DNA of 64,000 nt from Rhopalosiphum padi (lineage: Eukaryota > Arthropoda > Insecta > Hemiptera > Aphididae), in contig NC_083597.1 of the NCBI RefSeq assembly GCF_020882245.1, positions 49,578,152 through 49,642,151 of the forward strand, written 5' to 3'. How positions within the stretch are numbered: position 1 is the stretch's first letter; every line of letters begins with the position of its first letter. The position numbers were made by a program, and so were the translations under genes. Positions 49,252-62,540 of the stretch are shown here, in pieces. Under the pieces are notes generated by a model. That model did not search any database. It saw only the letters and a program-made list of their open reading frames with translations, and had not been told where the DNA came from.

Positions 49252-50334
49252 CCAATCTTAATAAATGTTGTCCAATCTTAAAAAATGTTGTCCAATCATA
49301 AAAAATGTTGTCCAAAAAAAAATGTCCAAAAAATAAATGTTGTCCAATCTAACTTTATTTTGGCCAATTAAAATTCATGTTGTCCAATCTTAATAAATGT
49401 TGTACAATCTAACTTTATTTTGTCCAATTTTAATTCATGTAGTCCAATCTTAATAAATGTTGTCCAAAAAAATAAATGTTGTACAAAAAAAAAATGTCCA
49501 AAAAAATAAATGTTGTCCAATCTAACTTTATGTTGGCAAATTTTAAAAAATGTTGTCCAATCTAACTTTATGTTGGCCAATTTTAATAAATGTTGTCCAA
49601 TCTAACTTTATGTTGGCCAATTTTAATAAATGTTGTCCAATCTAACTTTATGTTGGCAAATTTTAATTCATGTTGTCCAATCTTAAAAAATGTTGTCCAA
49701 CCATAAAAAATGTTGTCCAAAAAAAAATGTCCAAAAAAAAATGTCCAAAAAAAAATGTTGTCTAATCTAACTTTATTTTGGCCAATTTAAATTCATGTTG
49801 TCCAATCTTAAAAAATGTTGTCCAATCTTAAAAAATGTTGTCCAATCTAACTTTATGTTGGCCAATTTTAATAAATGTTGTCCAATCTAACTTTATGTTG
49901 GCAAATTTTAATTCATGTTGTACAATCTTAATAAATGTTGTCCAACCATAAAAAATGTTGTCCAAAAAAAAATGTCCAAAAAAAAATGTTGTCTAATCTA
50001 ACTTTATTTTGGCCAATTTAAATTCATGTTGTCCAATCTTAAAAAATGTTGTCCAATCTTAAAAAATGTTGTCCAAAAAAAAATGTCCAAAAAAAAATGT
50101 TGTCTAATCTAACTTTATTTTGGCCAATTTAAATTCATGTTGTCCAATCTTAATAAATGTTGTCCAATCATAAAAAATGTTGTACAAAAAAAAAATGTCC
50201 AAAAAAATAAATGTCCAATCTAACTTTATGTTGGCAAATTTTAAAAAATGTTGTCCAATCTAACTTTATGTTGGCCAATTTTAATAAATGTTGTCCAATC
50301 TAACTTTATGTTGGCAAATTTTAATTCATGTTGT
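46466..50334 (+). repeat. 3.9-kb segmental duplication of 12,294-16,162
   Basis: The offset of 34,172 is constant across the segment, including the extra monomers that characterise A3. The match ends at the monomer reading TTGTACAATC here and TTGTCCAATCTAAC in A3. Confidence 0.84.
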
Positions 50335-52094
50335 ACAATCTTAATAAATGTTGTCCAACCATAAAAAATGTTGTCCAAAAAAAAATGTCCAAAAAAAAAT
50401 GTTGTCTAATCTAACTTTATTTTGGCCAATTTAAATTCATGTTGTCCAATCTTAAAAAATGTTGTCCAACCATAAAAAATGTTGTCCAAAAAAAAATGTC
50501 CAAAAAAAAATGTCCAAAAAAAAATGTTGTCTAATCTAACTTTATTTTGGCCAATTTAAATTCATGTTGTCCAATCTTAAAAAATGTTGTCCAATCTTAA
50601 AAAATGTTGTCCAATCTAACTTTATGTTGGCCAATTTTAATAAATGTTGTCCAATCTAACTTTATGTTGGCAAATTTTAATTCATGTTGTCCAATCTTAA
50701 TAAATGTTGTCCAACCATAAAAAATGTTGTCCAAAAAAAAATGTCCAAAAAAAAATGTTGTCTAATCTAACTTTATTTTGGCCAATTTAAATTCATGTTG
50801 TCCAATCTTAAAAAATGTTGTCCAATCTTAAAAAATGTTGTCCAATCATAAAAAATGTTGTCCAAAAAAAATGTCCAAAAAAATAAATGTTGTCCAATCT
50901 AACTTTATGTTGGCCAATATAAATTCATGTTGTCCAATCATAAAAAATGTTGTCCAAAAAAAAAATGTTGTCCAATCTAACTTTATAATGGCCAAATTAA
51001 ATTCATGTTGTCCAATCTTAAAAAATGTTATAAAAAAAAAAATGTTGTCCAATCTAACTTTATTTTGGACAATTTAAATTCATGTTGTCCAATCTTAATA
51101 AATGTTGTCCAATCTTAAAGAATGTTGTCCAACCATAAAAAATGTTGTCTAAAAAAAAATGTCCAAAAAAATAAATGTTGCCCAATCTAACTTTATGTTG
51201 GCAAATTTTAATAAATGTTGTCCAATCTAACTTTATGTTGGCAAATTTTAATTCATGTTGTCCAATCTAACTTTATGTAGGCAAATTTTAATTCATGTTG
51301 TCCAATCTTAAAAAATGTTGTCCAATCATAAAAAATGTTGTCCAAAAAAAATGTCCAAAAAAATAAATGTTGTCCAATCTAACTTTATGTTGGCCAATTT
51401 AAATTCATGTTGTCCAATCATAAAAAATGTTGTCCAATCTTAAAAAATGTTATAAAAAAAAAATGTTGTCCAATTTAACTTTATTTTGGACAATTTTAAT
51501 TCATGTTGCCCAATCTAACTTTATGTTGGCCAAATTAAATTCATGTTGTCCAATCTTAAAAAATGTTATAAAAAAAAATGTCCAATCTAACTTTATTTTG
51601 GACAATTTTAATTCATGTTGTCCAATCTTAATAAATGTTGTCCAATCTTAAAAAATGTTGTCCAATCATAAAAAATGTTGTCCAAAAAAAAATGTCCAAA
51701 AAATAAATGTTGTCCAATCTAACTTTATTTTGGCCAATTAAAATTCATGTTGTCCAATCTTAATAAATGTTGTACAATCTAACTTTATTTTGTCCAATTT
51801 TAATTCATGTAGTCCAATCTTAATAAATGTTGTCCAAAAAAATAAATGTTGTACAAAAAAAAAATGTCCAAAAAAATAAATGTTGTCCAATCTAACTTTA
51901 TGTTGGCAAATTTTAAAAAATGTTGTCCAATCTAACTTTATTTTGGCCAATTTAAATTCAAGTTGTCCAATCATAAAAAATGTTGTCCAAAAAAAAATGT
52001 CCAAAAAAATAAATGTTGTCCAATCTAACTTTATTTTGGCCAATTTAAATTCAAGTTGTCCAATCTTAATAAATGTTGTCCAAAAAAATAAATG

Positions 52095-52786
52095 TTTAAT
52101 CTTTCGGCTGGAAATTAGTACAGTCTGGATAGTTGGACAGGCTGGACAGGTTGGATAGTTGGACAGGCTGGATAGTTGGACAGGATGGACAGGTTGGATA
52201 GTTGGAAAGGTTGGAAATAAGAACAGGCTGGACAGGCTGGACAGGCTGGAAAGTTGGATAGTTGGACAGGCTGGATAGTTGGACAGGATGGACAGGTTGG
52301 ATAGTTGGAAAGGTTGGAAATAAGAACAGGCTGGACAGGCTGGAAAGTTGGATAGTTGGACAGGCTGGATAGTTGGACAGGATGGACAGGTTGGAAAGTT
52401 GGACAGGCTGGACAAGTTGGATAGTTGGACAGGCTGGAAAGTTGGACAGGCTGGACAGGTTAGAAAGTTGGACAGGCTGGAAAGTTAGACAGGCTGGACA
52501 GGTTGGAAAGTTGGTCAGGCTGGACAGGTTGGAAAGTTGGACAGGCTGGACAGGTTGGATAGTTGGACAGGCTGGACAGTTTGGATAGTTGGACAGGCTG
52601 GAAAGTTGGACAGGCTGGACAGGTTGGATAGTTGGACAGGCTGGACAGTTTGGATAGTTGGACATTCTGGAAAGTTGGAAAGTTGGACAGGCTGGAAAGT
52701 TGGACAGGCTGGACAGGTTGGAAAGTTAGACAGGTTGGAAAGTTGGACAGGTTGGATAGTTGGAATGGCTGGAAAGATTTTCATTT
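52095..52786 (+). repeat. G block G14, 692-bp class
   Basis: Counterpart of G5 with the same length and the same rare words GGACAAGTT and GGACATTCTGG. Confidence 0.92.
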
Positions 52787-53368
52787 ATGTTGTCCAATCT
52801 AACTTTATTTTGGCCAATTTGAATTCATGTTGTCCAATCTTAATAAATGTTGTCCAATCTAACTTTATGTTGGCCAATTTAAATTCATGTTGTCCAAAAA
52901 AAAATGTCCAATCTAACTTTATGTTGGCCAAATTAAATTCATGTTGTCCAATCTTAAAAAATGTTATTAAAAAAAAAAATGTTGTCCAATCTAACTTTAT
53001 TTTGGACAATTTTAATAAATGTTGTCCAATCTAACTTTATGTTGGCCAAATTAAATTCATGTTGTCCAATCTTAAAAAATGTTATAAAAAAAAAATGTTG
53101 TCCAATCTAACTTTTTTTTGGCCAATTTAAATTCATGTTGTCCAATCTTAATAAATGTTGTCCAATCTTAAAAAATGTTGTCCAATCATAAAAAATGTTG
53201 TCCAAAAAAAATGTCCAAAAAAATAAATGTTGTCCAATCTAACTTTATTTTGGCCAATTAAAATTCATGTTGTCCAATCTTAATAAATGTTGTACAATCT
53301 AACTTTATTTTGTCCAATTTTAATTCATGTAGTCCAATCTTAATAAATGTTGTCCAAAAAAATAAATG
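52787..53368 (+). repeat. A block A14, cassette X (582 bp)
   Basis: GAATTC at 52,821 and TGTAGTCC near the end. Counterpart of A5. Confidence 0.92.
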
Positions 53369-54191
53369 TTTAATCTTTCGGCTGGAAATTAGTACAGTCT
53401 GGATAGTTGGACAGGCTGGACAGGTTGGATAGTTGGACAGGCTGGATAATTGGACAGGCTGGACAGGCTGGAAAGTTGGACAGGCTGGACAGGTTGGATA
53501 GTTGGAAAGGTTGGAAATAAGAACAGGCTGGACAGGCTGGACGGGCTGGAAAGTTGTACAGGCTGGACAGGTTGGATAGTTGGACAGGTTGGACAGGTTG
53601 GATAGTTGGACAGGCTGGACAGGTTGGAAAGTTGGACAGGCTGGACAGGTTGGATAGTTGGACAGGCTGGACAGTTTGGATAGTTGGACAGGCTGGAAAG
53701 TTGGACAGGCTGGACAGGTTAGAAAGTTGGACAGGCTGGAAAGTTGGACAGGCTGGAAAGTTGGAAAGGTTGGAAATAAGAACAGGCTGGACAGGTTGGA
53801 AAGTTGGACAGGCTGGACAGGTTGGATAGTTGGACAGGTTGGATAGTTGGACAGGCTGGACAGTTTGGATAGTTGGACAGGCTGGAAAGTTGGACAGGCT
53901 GGACAGGTTAGAAAGTTGGACAGGCTGGAAAGTTGGACAGGCTGGAAAGTTGGACAGGCTGGATAGTTGGACAGGATGGAAAGTTGGACAGGCTTGACAG
54001 GTTGGATAGTTGGACAGGCTGGACAGGTTGGATAGTTGGACAGGCTGGACAGGTTGGAAAGTTGGACAGGCTGGACATGTTGGATAGTTGGACAGGCTGG
54101 ACAGTTGGACAGGCTGGACAGGTTGGAAAGTTAGACAGGTTGGAAAGTTGGACAGGTTGGATAGTTGGAATGGCTGGAAAGATTTTCATTT
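53369..54191 (+). repeat. G block G15, 823-bp class
   Basis: Counterpart of G6 with TAATT-type 5' side, GGACGGGCTGG CpG word and ACATG-type 3' side. It has GGTTGGACAGG where G6 has GGTTAGACAGG. Confidence 0.92.
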
Positions 54192-54944
54192 ATGTTGTCC
54201 AATCTAACTTTATGTTGGCCAATTTAAATTCATGTTGTCCAATCATAAAAAATGTTGTCCAAAAAAAAAATGTCCAATCTAACTTTATGTTGGCCAAATT
54301 AAATTCATGTTGTCCAATCTTAAAAAATGTTATAAAAAAAAAATGTTGTCCAATCTAACTTTATTTTGGACAATTTTAATTCATGTTGCCCAATCTAACT
54401 TTATGTTGGCCAATTTTAATAAATGTTGTCCAATCTAACTTTATGTTGGCAAATTTTAAAAAATGTTGTCCAATCTAACTTTATGTTGGCCAATTTTAAT
54501 AAATGTTGTCCAATCTAACTTTATGTTGGCAAATTTTAATTCATGTTGTCCAATCTTAAAAAATGTTGTCCAATCATAAAAAATGTTGTCCAAAAAAAAT
54601 GTCCAAAAAAATAAATGTTGTCCAATCTAACTTTATGTTGGCCAATTTAAATTCATGTTGTCCAATCATAAAAAATGTTGTCCAAAAAAAAAATGTTGTC
54701 CAATCTAACTTTATGTTGGCCAAATTAAATTCATGTTGTCCAATCTTAAAAAATGTTATAAAAAAAAAAATGTTGTCCAATCTAACTTTATTTTGGCCAA
54801 TTTAAATTCAAGTTGTCCAATCATAAAAAATGTTGTCCAAAAAAAAATGTCCAAAAAAATAAATGTTGTCCAATCTAACTTTATTTTGGCCAATTTAAAT
54901 TCAAGTTGTCCAATCTTAATAAATGTTGTCCAAAAAAATAAATG
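54192..54944 (+). repeat. A block A15, cassette Y (753 bp)
   Basis: Counterpart of A6, with the two AAATTCAAG monomers before the entry linker. Confidence 0.92.
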
Positions 54945-56101
54945 TTTAATCTTTCGGCTGGAAATTAGTACAGTCTGGATAGTTGGACAGGCTGGACAGG
55001 TTGGATAGTTGGACAGGCTGGATAGTTGGACAGGATGGACAGGTTGGATAGTTGGAAAGGTTGGAAATAAGAACAGGCTGGACAGGCTGGAAAGTTGGAT
55101 AGTTGGACAGGCTGGATAGTTGGACAGGATGGACAGGTTGGATAGTTGGAAAGGTTGGAAATAAGAACAGGCTGGACAGGCTGGAAAGTTGGATAGTTGG
55201 ACAGGCTGGATAGTTGGACAGGATGGACAGGTTGGAAAGTTGGACAGGCTGGACAGGTTGGATAGTTGGACAGGCTGGAAAGTTGGACAGGCTGGACAGG
55301 TTAGAAAGTTGGACAGGCTGGAAAGTTGGACAGGCTGGACAGGTTGGAAAGTTGGTCAGGCTGGACAGGTTGGAAAGTTGGACAGGCTGGACAGGTTGGA
55401 TAGTTGGACAGGCTGGACAGTTTGGATAGTTGGACAGGCTGGAAAGTTGGACAGGCTGGACAGGTTGGATAGTTGGACAGGCTGGAAAGTTGGACAGGCT
55501 GGACAGGTTAGAAAGTTGGACAGGCTGGAAAGTTGGACAGGCTGGAAAGTTGGAAAGGTTGGAAATAAGAACAGGCTGGACAGGTTGGAAAGTTGGACAG
55601 GCTGGACAGGTTGGATAGTTGGACAGGTTGGATAGTTGGACAGGCTGGACAGTTTGGATAGTTGGACAGGCTGGAAAGTTGGACAGGCTGGACAGGTTGG
55701 ATAGTTGGACAGGCTGGACAGTTTGGATAGTTGGACATTCTGGAAAGTTGGACAGGCTGGACAGGTTAGAAAGTTGGACAGGCTGGAAAGTTGGACAGGC
55801 TGGATAGTTGGACAGGATGGAAAGTTGGAAAGGTTGGAAATAAGAACAGGCTAGACAGGCTGGACAGGCTGGAAGGTTGGACAGGCTGGACAGGTTGGAT
55901 AGTTGGACAGGCTGGACAGGTTGGATAGTTGGACAGGCTGGACAGTTTGGATAGTTGGACAGGCTGGAAAGTTGGACAGGCTGGACAGGTTGGAAAGTTG
56001 GACAGGCTGGAAAGTTGGACAGGCTGGACAGGTTGGAAAGTTAGACAGGTTGGAAAGTTGGACAGGTTGGATAGTTGGAATGGCTGGAAAGATTTTCATT
56101 T
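54945..56101 (+). repeat. G block G16, 1,157-bp class
   Basis: Counterpart of G7. At the position of the private CGTGACAGG change in G7 it has the common CTGGACAGG, so that change arose after the duplication or is a read error. Confidence 0.92.
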
Positions 56102-56683
56102 ATGTTGTCCAATCTAACTTTATTTTGGCCAATTTGAATTCATGTTGTCCAATCTTAATAAATGTTGTCCAATCTAACTTTATGTTGGCCAATTTAAATT
56201 CATGTTGTCCAAAAAAAAATGTCCAATCTAACTTTATGTTGGCCAAATTAAATTCATGTTGTCCAATCTTAAAAAATGTTATTAAAAAAAAAAATGTTGT
56301 CCAATCTAACTTTATTTTGGACAATTTTAATAAATGTTGTCCAATCTAACTTTATGTTGGCCAAATTAAATTCATGTTGTCCAATCTTAAAAAATGTTAT
56401 AAAAAAAAAATGTTGTCCAATCTAACTTTTTTTTGGCCAATTTAAATTCATGTTGTCCAATCTTAATAAATGTTGTCCAATCTTAAAAAATGTTGTCCAA
56501 TCATAAAAAATGTTGTCCAAAAAAAATGTCCAAAAAAATAAATGTTGTCCAATCTAACTTTATTTTGGCCAATTAAAATTCATGTTGTCCAATCTTAATA
56601 AATGTTGTACAATCTAACTTTATTTTGTCCAATTTTAATTCATGTAGTCCAATCTTAATAAATGTTGTCCAAAAAAATAAATG
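56102..56683 (+). repeat. A block A16, cassette X (582 bp)
   Basis: GAATTC at 56,136 and TGTAGTCC near the end. One base shorter than its counterpart A7 in a poly-A run. Confidence 0.92.
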
Positions 56684-57782
56684 TTTAATCTTTCGGCTGG
56701 AAATTAGTACAGTCTGGATAGTTGGACAGGCTGGACAGGTTGGATAGTTGGACAGGCTGGATAATTGGACAGGCTGGACAGGCTGGAAAGTTGGACAGGC
56801 TGGACAGGTTGGATAGTTGGAAAGGTTGGAAATAAGAACAGGCTGGACAGGCTGGACGGGCTGGAAAGTTGTACAGGCTGGACAGGTTGGATAGTTGGAC
56901 AGGTTGGACAGGTTGGATAGTTGGACAGGCTGGACAGGTTGGATAGTTGGACAGGCTGGAAAGTTGGACAGGCTGGACAGGTTAGAAAGTTGGACAGGCT
57001 GGAAAGTTGGACAGGCTGGACAGGTTGGAAAGTTGGTCAGGCTGGACAGGTTGGAAAGTTGGACAGGCTGGACAGGTTGGATAGTTGGACAGGCTGGACA
57101 GTTTGGATAGTTGGACAGGCTGGAAAGTTGGACAGGCTGGACAGGTTGGATAGTTGGACAGGCTGGAAAGTTGGACAGGCTGGACAGGTTAGAAAGTTGG
57201 ACAGGCTGGAAAGTTGGACAGGCTGGAAAGTTGGAAAGGTTGGAAATAAGAACAGGCTGGACAGGTTGGAAAGTTGGACAGGCTGGACAGGTTGGATAGT
57301 TGGACAGGTTGGATAGTTGGACAGGCTGGACAGTTTGGATAGTTGGACAGGCTGGAAAGTTGGACAGGCTGGACAGGTTGGATAGTTGGACAGGCTGGAC
57401 AGTTTGGATAGTTGGACATTCTGGAAAGTTGGACAGGCTGGACAGGTTAGAAAGTTGGACAGGCTGGAAAGTTGGACAGGCTGGATAGTTGGACAGGATG
57501 GAAAGTTGGAAAGGTTGGAAATAAGAACAGGCTAGACAGGCTGGACAGGCTGGAAGGTTGGACAGGCTGGACAGGTTGGATAGTTGGACAGGCTGGACAG
57601 GTTGGATAGTTGGACAGGCTGGACAGTTTGGATAGTTGGACAGGCTGGAAAGTTGGACAGGCTGGACAGGTTGGAAAGTTGGACAGGCTGGAAAGTTGGA
57701 CAGGCTGGACAGGTTGGAAAGTTAGACAGGTTGGAAAGTTGGACAGGTTGGATAGTTGGAATGGCTGGAAAGATTTTCATTT
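56684..57782 (+). repeat. G block G17, 1,099-bp class
   Basis: Counterpart of G8 with the same length. It includes GGACGGGCTGG, GGACATTCTGG and GGCTGGAAGGTTGG in the same order. Confidence 0.92.
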
Positions 57783-58365
57783 ATGTTGTCCAATCTAACT
57801 TTATTTTGGCCAATTTGAATTCATGTTGTCCAATCTTAATAAATGTTGTCCAATCTAACTTTATGTTGGCCAATTTAAATTCATGTTGTCCAAAAAAAAA
57901 ATGTCCAATCTAACTTTATGTTGGCCAAATTAAATTCATGTTGTCCAATCTTAAAAAATGTTATTAAAAAAAAAAATGTTGTCCAATCTAACTTTATTTT
58001 GGACAATTTTAATAAATGTTGTCCAATCTAACTTTATGTTGGCCAAATTAAATTCATGTTGTCCAATCTTAAAAAATGTTATTAAAAAAAAATGTTGTCC
58101 AATCTAACTTTTTTTTGGCCAATTTAAATTCATGTTGTCCAATCTTAATAAATGTTGTCCAATCTTAAAAAATGTTGTCCAATCATAAAAAATGTTGTCC
58201 AAAAAAAATGTCCAAAAAAATAAATGTTGTCCAATCTAACTTTATTTTGGCCAATTAAAATTCATGTTGTCCAATCTTAATAAATGTTGTACAATCTAAC
58301 TTTATTTTGTCCAATTTTAATTCATGTAGTCCAATCTTAATAAATGTTGTCCAAAAAAATAAATG
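57783..58365 (+). repeat. A block A17, cassette X (583 bp)
   Basis: GAATTC at 57,817. It shares with A8 the second GTTATTAAAAAAAAATG monomer (near 58,080). Confidence 0.92.
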
Positions 58366-59188
58366 TTTAATCTTTCGGCTGGAAATTAGTACAGTCTGGA
58401 TAGTTGGACAGGCTGGACAGGTTGGATAGTTGGACAGGCTGGATAATTGGACAGGCTGGACAGGCTGGAAAGTTGGACAGGCTGGACAGGTTGGATAGTT
58501 GGAAAGGTTGGAAATAAGAACAGGCTGGACAGGCTGGACGGGCTGGAAAGTTGTACAGGCTGGACAGGTTGGATAGTTGGACAGGTTGGACAGGTTGGAT
58601 AGTTGGACAGGCTGGACAGGTTGGAAAGTTGGACAGGCTGGACAGGTTGGATAGTTGGACAGGCTGGACAGTTTGGATAGTTGGACAGGCTGGAAAGTTG
58701 GACAGGCTGGACAGGTTAGAAAGTTGGACAGGCTGGAAAGTTGGACAGGCTGGAAAGTTGGAAAGGTTGGAAATAAGAACAGGCTGGACAGGTTGGAAAG
58801 TTGGACAGGCTGGACAGGTTGGATAGTTGGACAGGTTGGATAGTTGGACAGGCTGGACAGTTTGGATAGTTGGACAGGCTGGAAAGTTGGACAGGCTGGA
58901 CAGGTTAGAAAGTTGGACAGGCTGGAAAGTTGGACAGGCTGGAAAGTTGGACAGGCTGGATAGTTGGACAGGATGGAAAGTTGGACAGGCTTGACAGGTT
59001 GGATAGTTGGACAGGCTGGACAGGTTGGATAGTTGGACAGGCTGGACAGGTTGGAAAGTTGGACAGGCTGGACATGTTGGATAGTTGGACAGGCTGGACA
59101 GTTGGACAGGCTGGACAGGTTGGAAAGTTAGACAGGTTGGAAAGTTGGACAGGTTGGATAGTTGGAATGGCTGGAAAGATTTTCATTT
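58366..59188 (+). repeat. G block G18, 823-bp class
   Basis: Positional counterpart of G9 but full length. It holds the 181 bp that G9 lacks and so resembles G6 and G15. Confidence 0.92.
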
Positions 59189-59861
59189 ATGTTGTCCAAT
59201 CTAACTTTATGTTGGCCAATTTAAATTCATGTTGTCCAATCATAAAAAATGTTGTCCAAAAAAAAAATGTCCAATCTAACTTTATGTTGGCCAAATTAAA
59301 TTCATGTTGTCCAATCTTAAAAAATGTTATAAAAAAAAAATGTTGTCCAATCTAACTTTATTTTGGACAATTTTAATTCATGTTGCCCAATCTAACTTTA
59401 TGTTGGCCAATTTTAATAAATGTTGTCCAATCTAACTTTATGTTGGCAAATTTTAATTCATGTTGTCCAATCTTAAAAAATGTTGTCCAATCATAAAAAA
59501 TGTTGTCCAAAAAAAATGTCCAAAAAAATAAATGTTGTCCAATCTAACTTTATGTTGGCCAATTTAAATTCATGTTGTCCAATCATAAAAAATGTTGTCC
59601 AAAAAAAAAATGTTGTCCAATCTAACTTTATGTTGGCCAAATTAAATTCATGTTGTCCAATCTTAAAAAATGTTATAAAAAAAAAAATGTTGTCCAATCT
59701 AACTTTATTTTGGCCAATTTAAATTCAAGTTGTCCAATCATAAAAAATGTTGTCCAAAAAAAAATGTCCAAAAAAATAAATGTTGTCCAATCTAACTTTA
59801 TTTTGGCCAATTTAAATTCAAGTTGTCCAATCTTAATAAATGTTGTCCAAAAAAATAAATG
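59189..59861 (+). repeat. A block A18, cassette Y (673 bp)
   Basis: Counterpart of A9, with the same four-monomer shortening relative to the 753-bp form. Confidence 0.92.
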
Positions 59862-60708
59862 TTTAATCTTTCGGCTGGAAATTAGTACAGTCTGGATAGT
59901 TGGACAGGCTGGACAGGTTGGATAGTTGGACAGGCTGGATAGTTGGACAGGATGGACAGGTTGGATAGTTGGAAAGGTTGGAAATAAGAACAGGCTGGAC
60001 AGGCTGGAAAGTTGGATAGTTGGACAGGCTGGATAGTTGGACAGGATGGACAGGTTGGATAGTTGGAAAGGTTGGAAATAAGAACAGGCTGGACAGGCTG
60101 GAAAGTTGGATAGTTGGACAGGCTGGATAGTTGGACAGGCTGGACAGGTTGGAAAGTTGGACAGGCTGGACATGTTGGATAGTTGGACAGGCTGGACAGT
60201 TGGACAGGCTGGACAGGTTGGAAAGTTAGACAGGTTGGAAAGTTGGACAGGCTGGACAGGTTAGAAAGTTGGACAGGCTGGAAAGTTGGACAGGCTGGAC
60301 AGGTTGGAAAGTTGGTCAGGCTGGACAGGTTGGAAAGTTGGACAGGCTGGACAGGTTGGATAGTTGGACAGGCTGGACAGTTTGGAAAGTTAGACAGGTT
60401 GGAAAGTTGGACAGGTTGGACAGGTTAGAAAGTTGGACAGGCTGGAAAGTTGGACAGGCTGGAAAGTTGGACAGGCTGGATAGTTGGACAGGATGGAAAG
60501 TTGGACAGGCTTGACAGGTTGGATAGTTGGACAGGCTGGACAGGTTGGATAGTTGGACAGGCTGGACAGGTTGGAAAGTTGGACAGGCTGGACATGTTGG
60601 ATAGTTGGACAGGCTGGACAGTTGGACAGGCTGGACAGGTTGGAAAGTTAGACAGGTTGGAAAGTTGGACAGGTTGGATAGTTGGAATGGCTGGAAAGAT
60701 TTTCATTT
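59862..60708 (+). repeat. G block G19, 847-bp class
   Basis: Counterpart of G10, with the ACATG module present twice (near 60,170 and 60,590). Confidence 0.91.
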
Positions 60709-61461
60709 ATGTTGTCCAATCTAACTTTATGTTGGCCAATTTAAATTCATGTTGTCCAATCATAAAAAATGTTGTCCAAAAAAAAAATGTCCAATCTAAC
60801 TTTATGTTGGCCAAATTAAATTCATGTTGTCCAATCTTAAAAAATGTTATAAAAAAAAAATGTTGTCCAATCTAACTTTATTTTGGACAATTTTAATTCA
60901 TGTTGCCCAATCTAACTTTATGTTGGCCAATTTTAATAAATGTTGTCCAATCTAACTTTATGTTGGCAAATTTTAAAAAATGTTGTCCAATCTAACTTTA
61001 TGTTGGCCAATTTTAATAAATGTTGTCCAATCTAACTTTATGTTGGCAAATTTTAATTCATGTTGTCCAATCTTAAAAAATGTTGTCCAATCATAAAAAA
61101 TGTTGTCCAAAAAAAATGTCCAAAAAAATAAATGTTGTCCAATCTAACTTTATGTTGGCCAATTTAAATTCATGTTGTCCAATCATAAAAAATGTTGTCC
61201 AAAAAAAAAATGTTGTCCAATCTAACTTTATGTTGGCCAAATTAAATTCATGTTGTCCAATCTTAAAAAATGTTATAAAAAAAAAAATGTTGTCCAATCT
61301 AACTTTATTTTGGCCAATTTAAATTCAAGTTGTCCAATCATAAAAAATGTTGTCCAAAAAAAAATGTCCAAAAAAATAAATGTTGTCCAATCTAACTTTA
61401 TTTTGGCCAATTTAAATTCAAGTTGTCCAATCTTAATAAATGTTGTCCAAAAAAATAAATG
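60709..61461 (+). repeat. A block A19, cassette Y (753 bp)
   Basis: Counterpart of A10; same length and variant order. Confidence 0.92.
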
Positions 61462-62540
61462 TTTAATCTTTCGGCTGGAAATTAGTACAGTCTGGATAGT
61501 TGGACAGGCTGGACAGGTTGGATAGTTGGACAGGCTGGATAGTTGGACAGGATGGACAGGTTGGATAGTTGGAAAGGTTGGAAATAAGAACAGGCTGGAC
61601 AGGCTGGAAAGTTGGATAGTTGGACAGGCTGGATAGTTGGACAGGATGGACAGGTTGGATAGTTGGAAAGGTTGGAAATAAGAACAGGCTGGACAGGCTG
61701 GAAAGTTGGATAGTTGGACAGGCTGGATAGTTGGACAGGATGGACAGGTTGGAAAGTTGGACAGGCTGGACAGGTTGGATAGTTGGACAGGCTGGAAAGT
61801 TGGACAGGCTGGACAGGTTAGAAAGTTGGACAGGCTGGAAAGTTGGACAGGCTGGACAGGTTGGAAAGTTGGTCAGGCTGGACAGGTTGGAAAGTTGGAC
61901 AGGCTGGACAGGTTGGATAGTTGGACAGGCTGGACAGTTTGGATAGTTGGACAGGCTGGAAAGTTGGACAGGCTGGACAGGTTGGATAGTTGGACAGGCT
62001 GGAAAGTTGGACAGGCTGGACAGGTTAGAAAGTTGGACAGGCTGGAAAGTTGGACAGGCTGGAAAGTTGGAAAGGTTGGAAATAAGAACAGGCTGGACAG
62101 GTTGGAAAGTTGGACAGGCTGGACAGGTTGGATAGTTGGACAGGTTGGATAGTTGGACAGGCTGGACAGTTTGGATAGTTGGACAGGCTGGAAAGTTGGA
62201 CAGGCTGGACAGGTTGGAAAGTTAGACAGGTTGGAAAGTTGGACAGGTTAGAAAGTTGGACAGGCTGGAAAGTTGGACAGGCTGGATAGTTGGACAGGAT
62301 GGAAAGTTGGAAAGGTTGGAAATAAGAACAGGCTAGACAGGCTGGACAGGCTGGAAGGTTGGACAGGCTGGACAGGTTGGATAGTTGGACAGGCTGGACA
62401 GGTTGGATAGTTGGACAGGCTGGACAGTTTGGATAGTTGGACAGGCTGGAAAGTTGGACAGGCTGGACAGGTTGGAAAGTTAGACAGGTTGGAAAGTTGG
62501 ACAGGTTGGATAGTTGGAATGGCTGGAAAGATTTTCATTT
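61462..62540 (+). repeat. G block G20, 1,079 bp
   Basis: Counterpart of G11 but 35 bp shorter. Near 62,215-62,250 it reads GGTTGGAAAGTTAGACAGG then GGTTAGAAAGTTGG, where G11 carries GGATAGTTGGACATTCTGG. Confidence 0.91.

Larger units (their letters stand above)
43035..52094 (+). repeat. A block A13, longest A block (9,060 bp)
   Basis: It is a composite of copies of 5,635-9,065, of 12,294-16,162, of about 3,000-3,400, and of 20,385-21,879. It ends with the AAATTCAAG cassette-Y border before G14. It contains four full or partial 1,255-type units. No gene or unique sequence occurs in the 9 kb. Confidence 0.92.
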
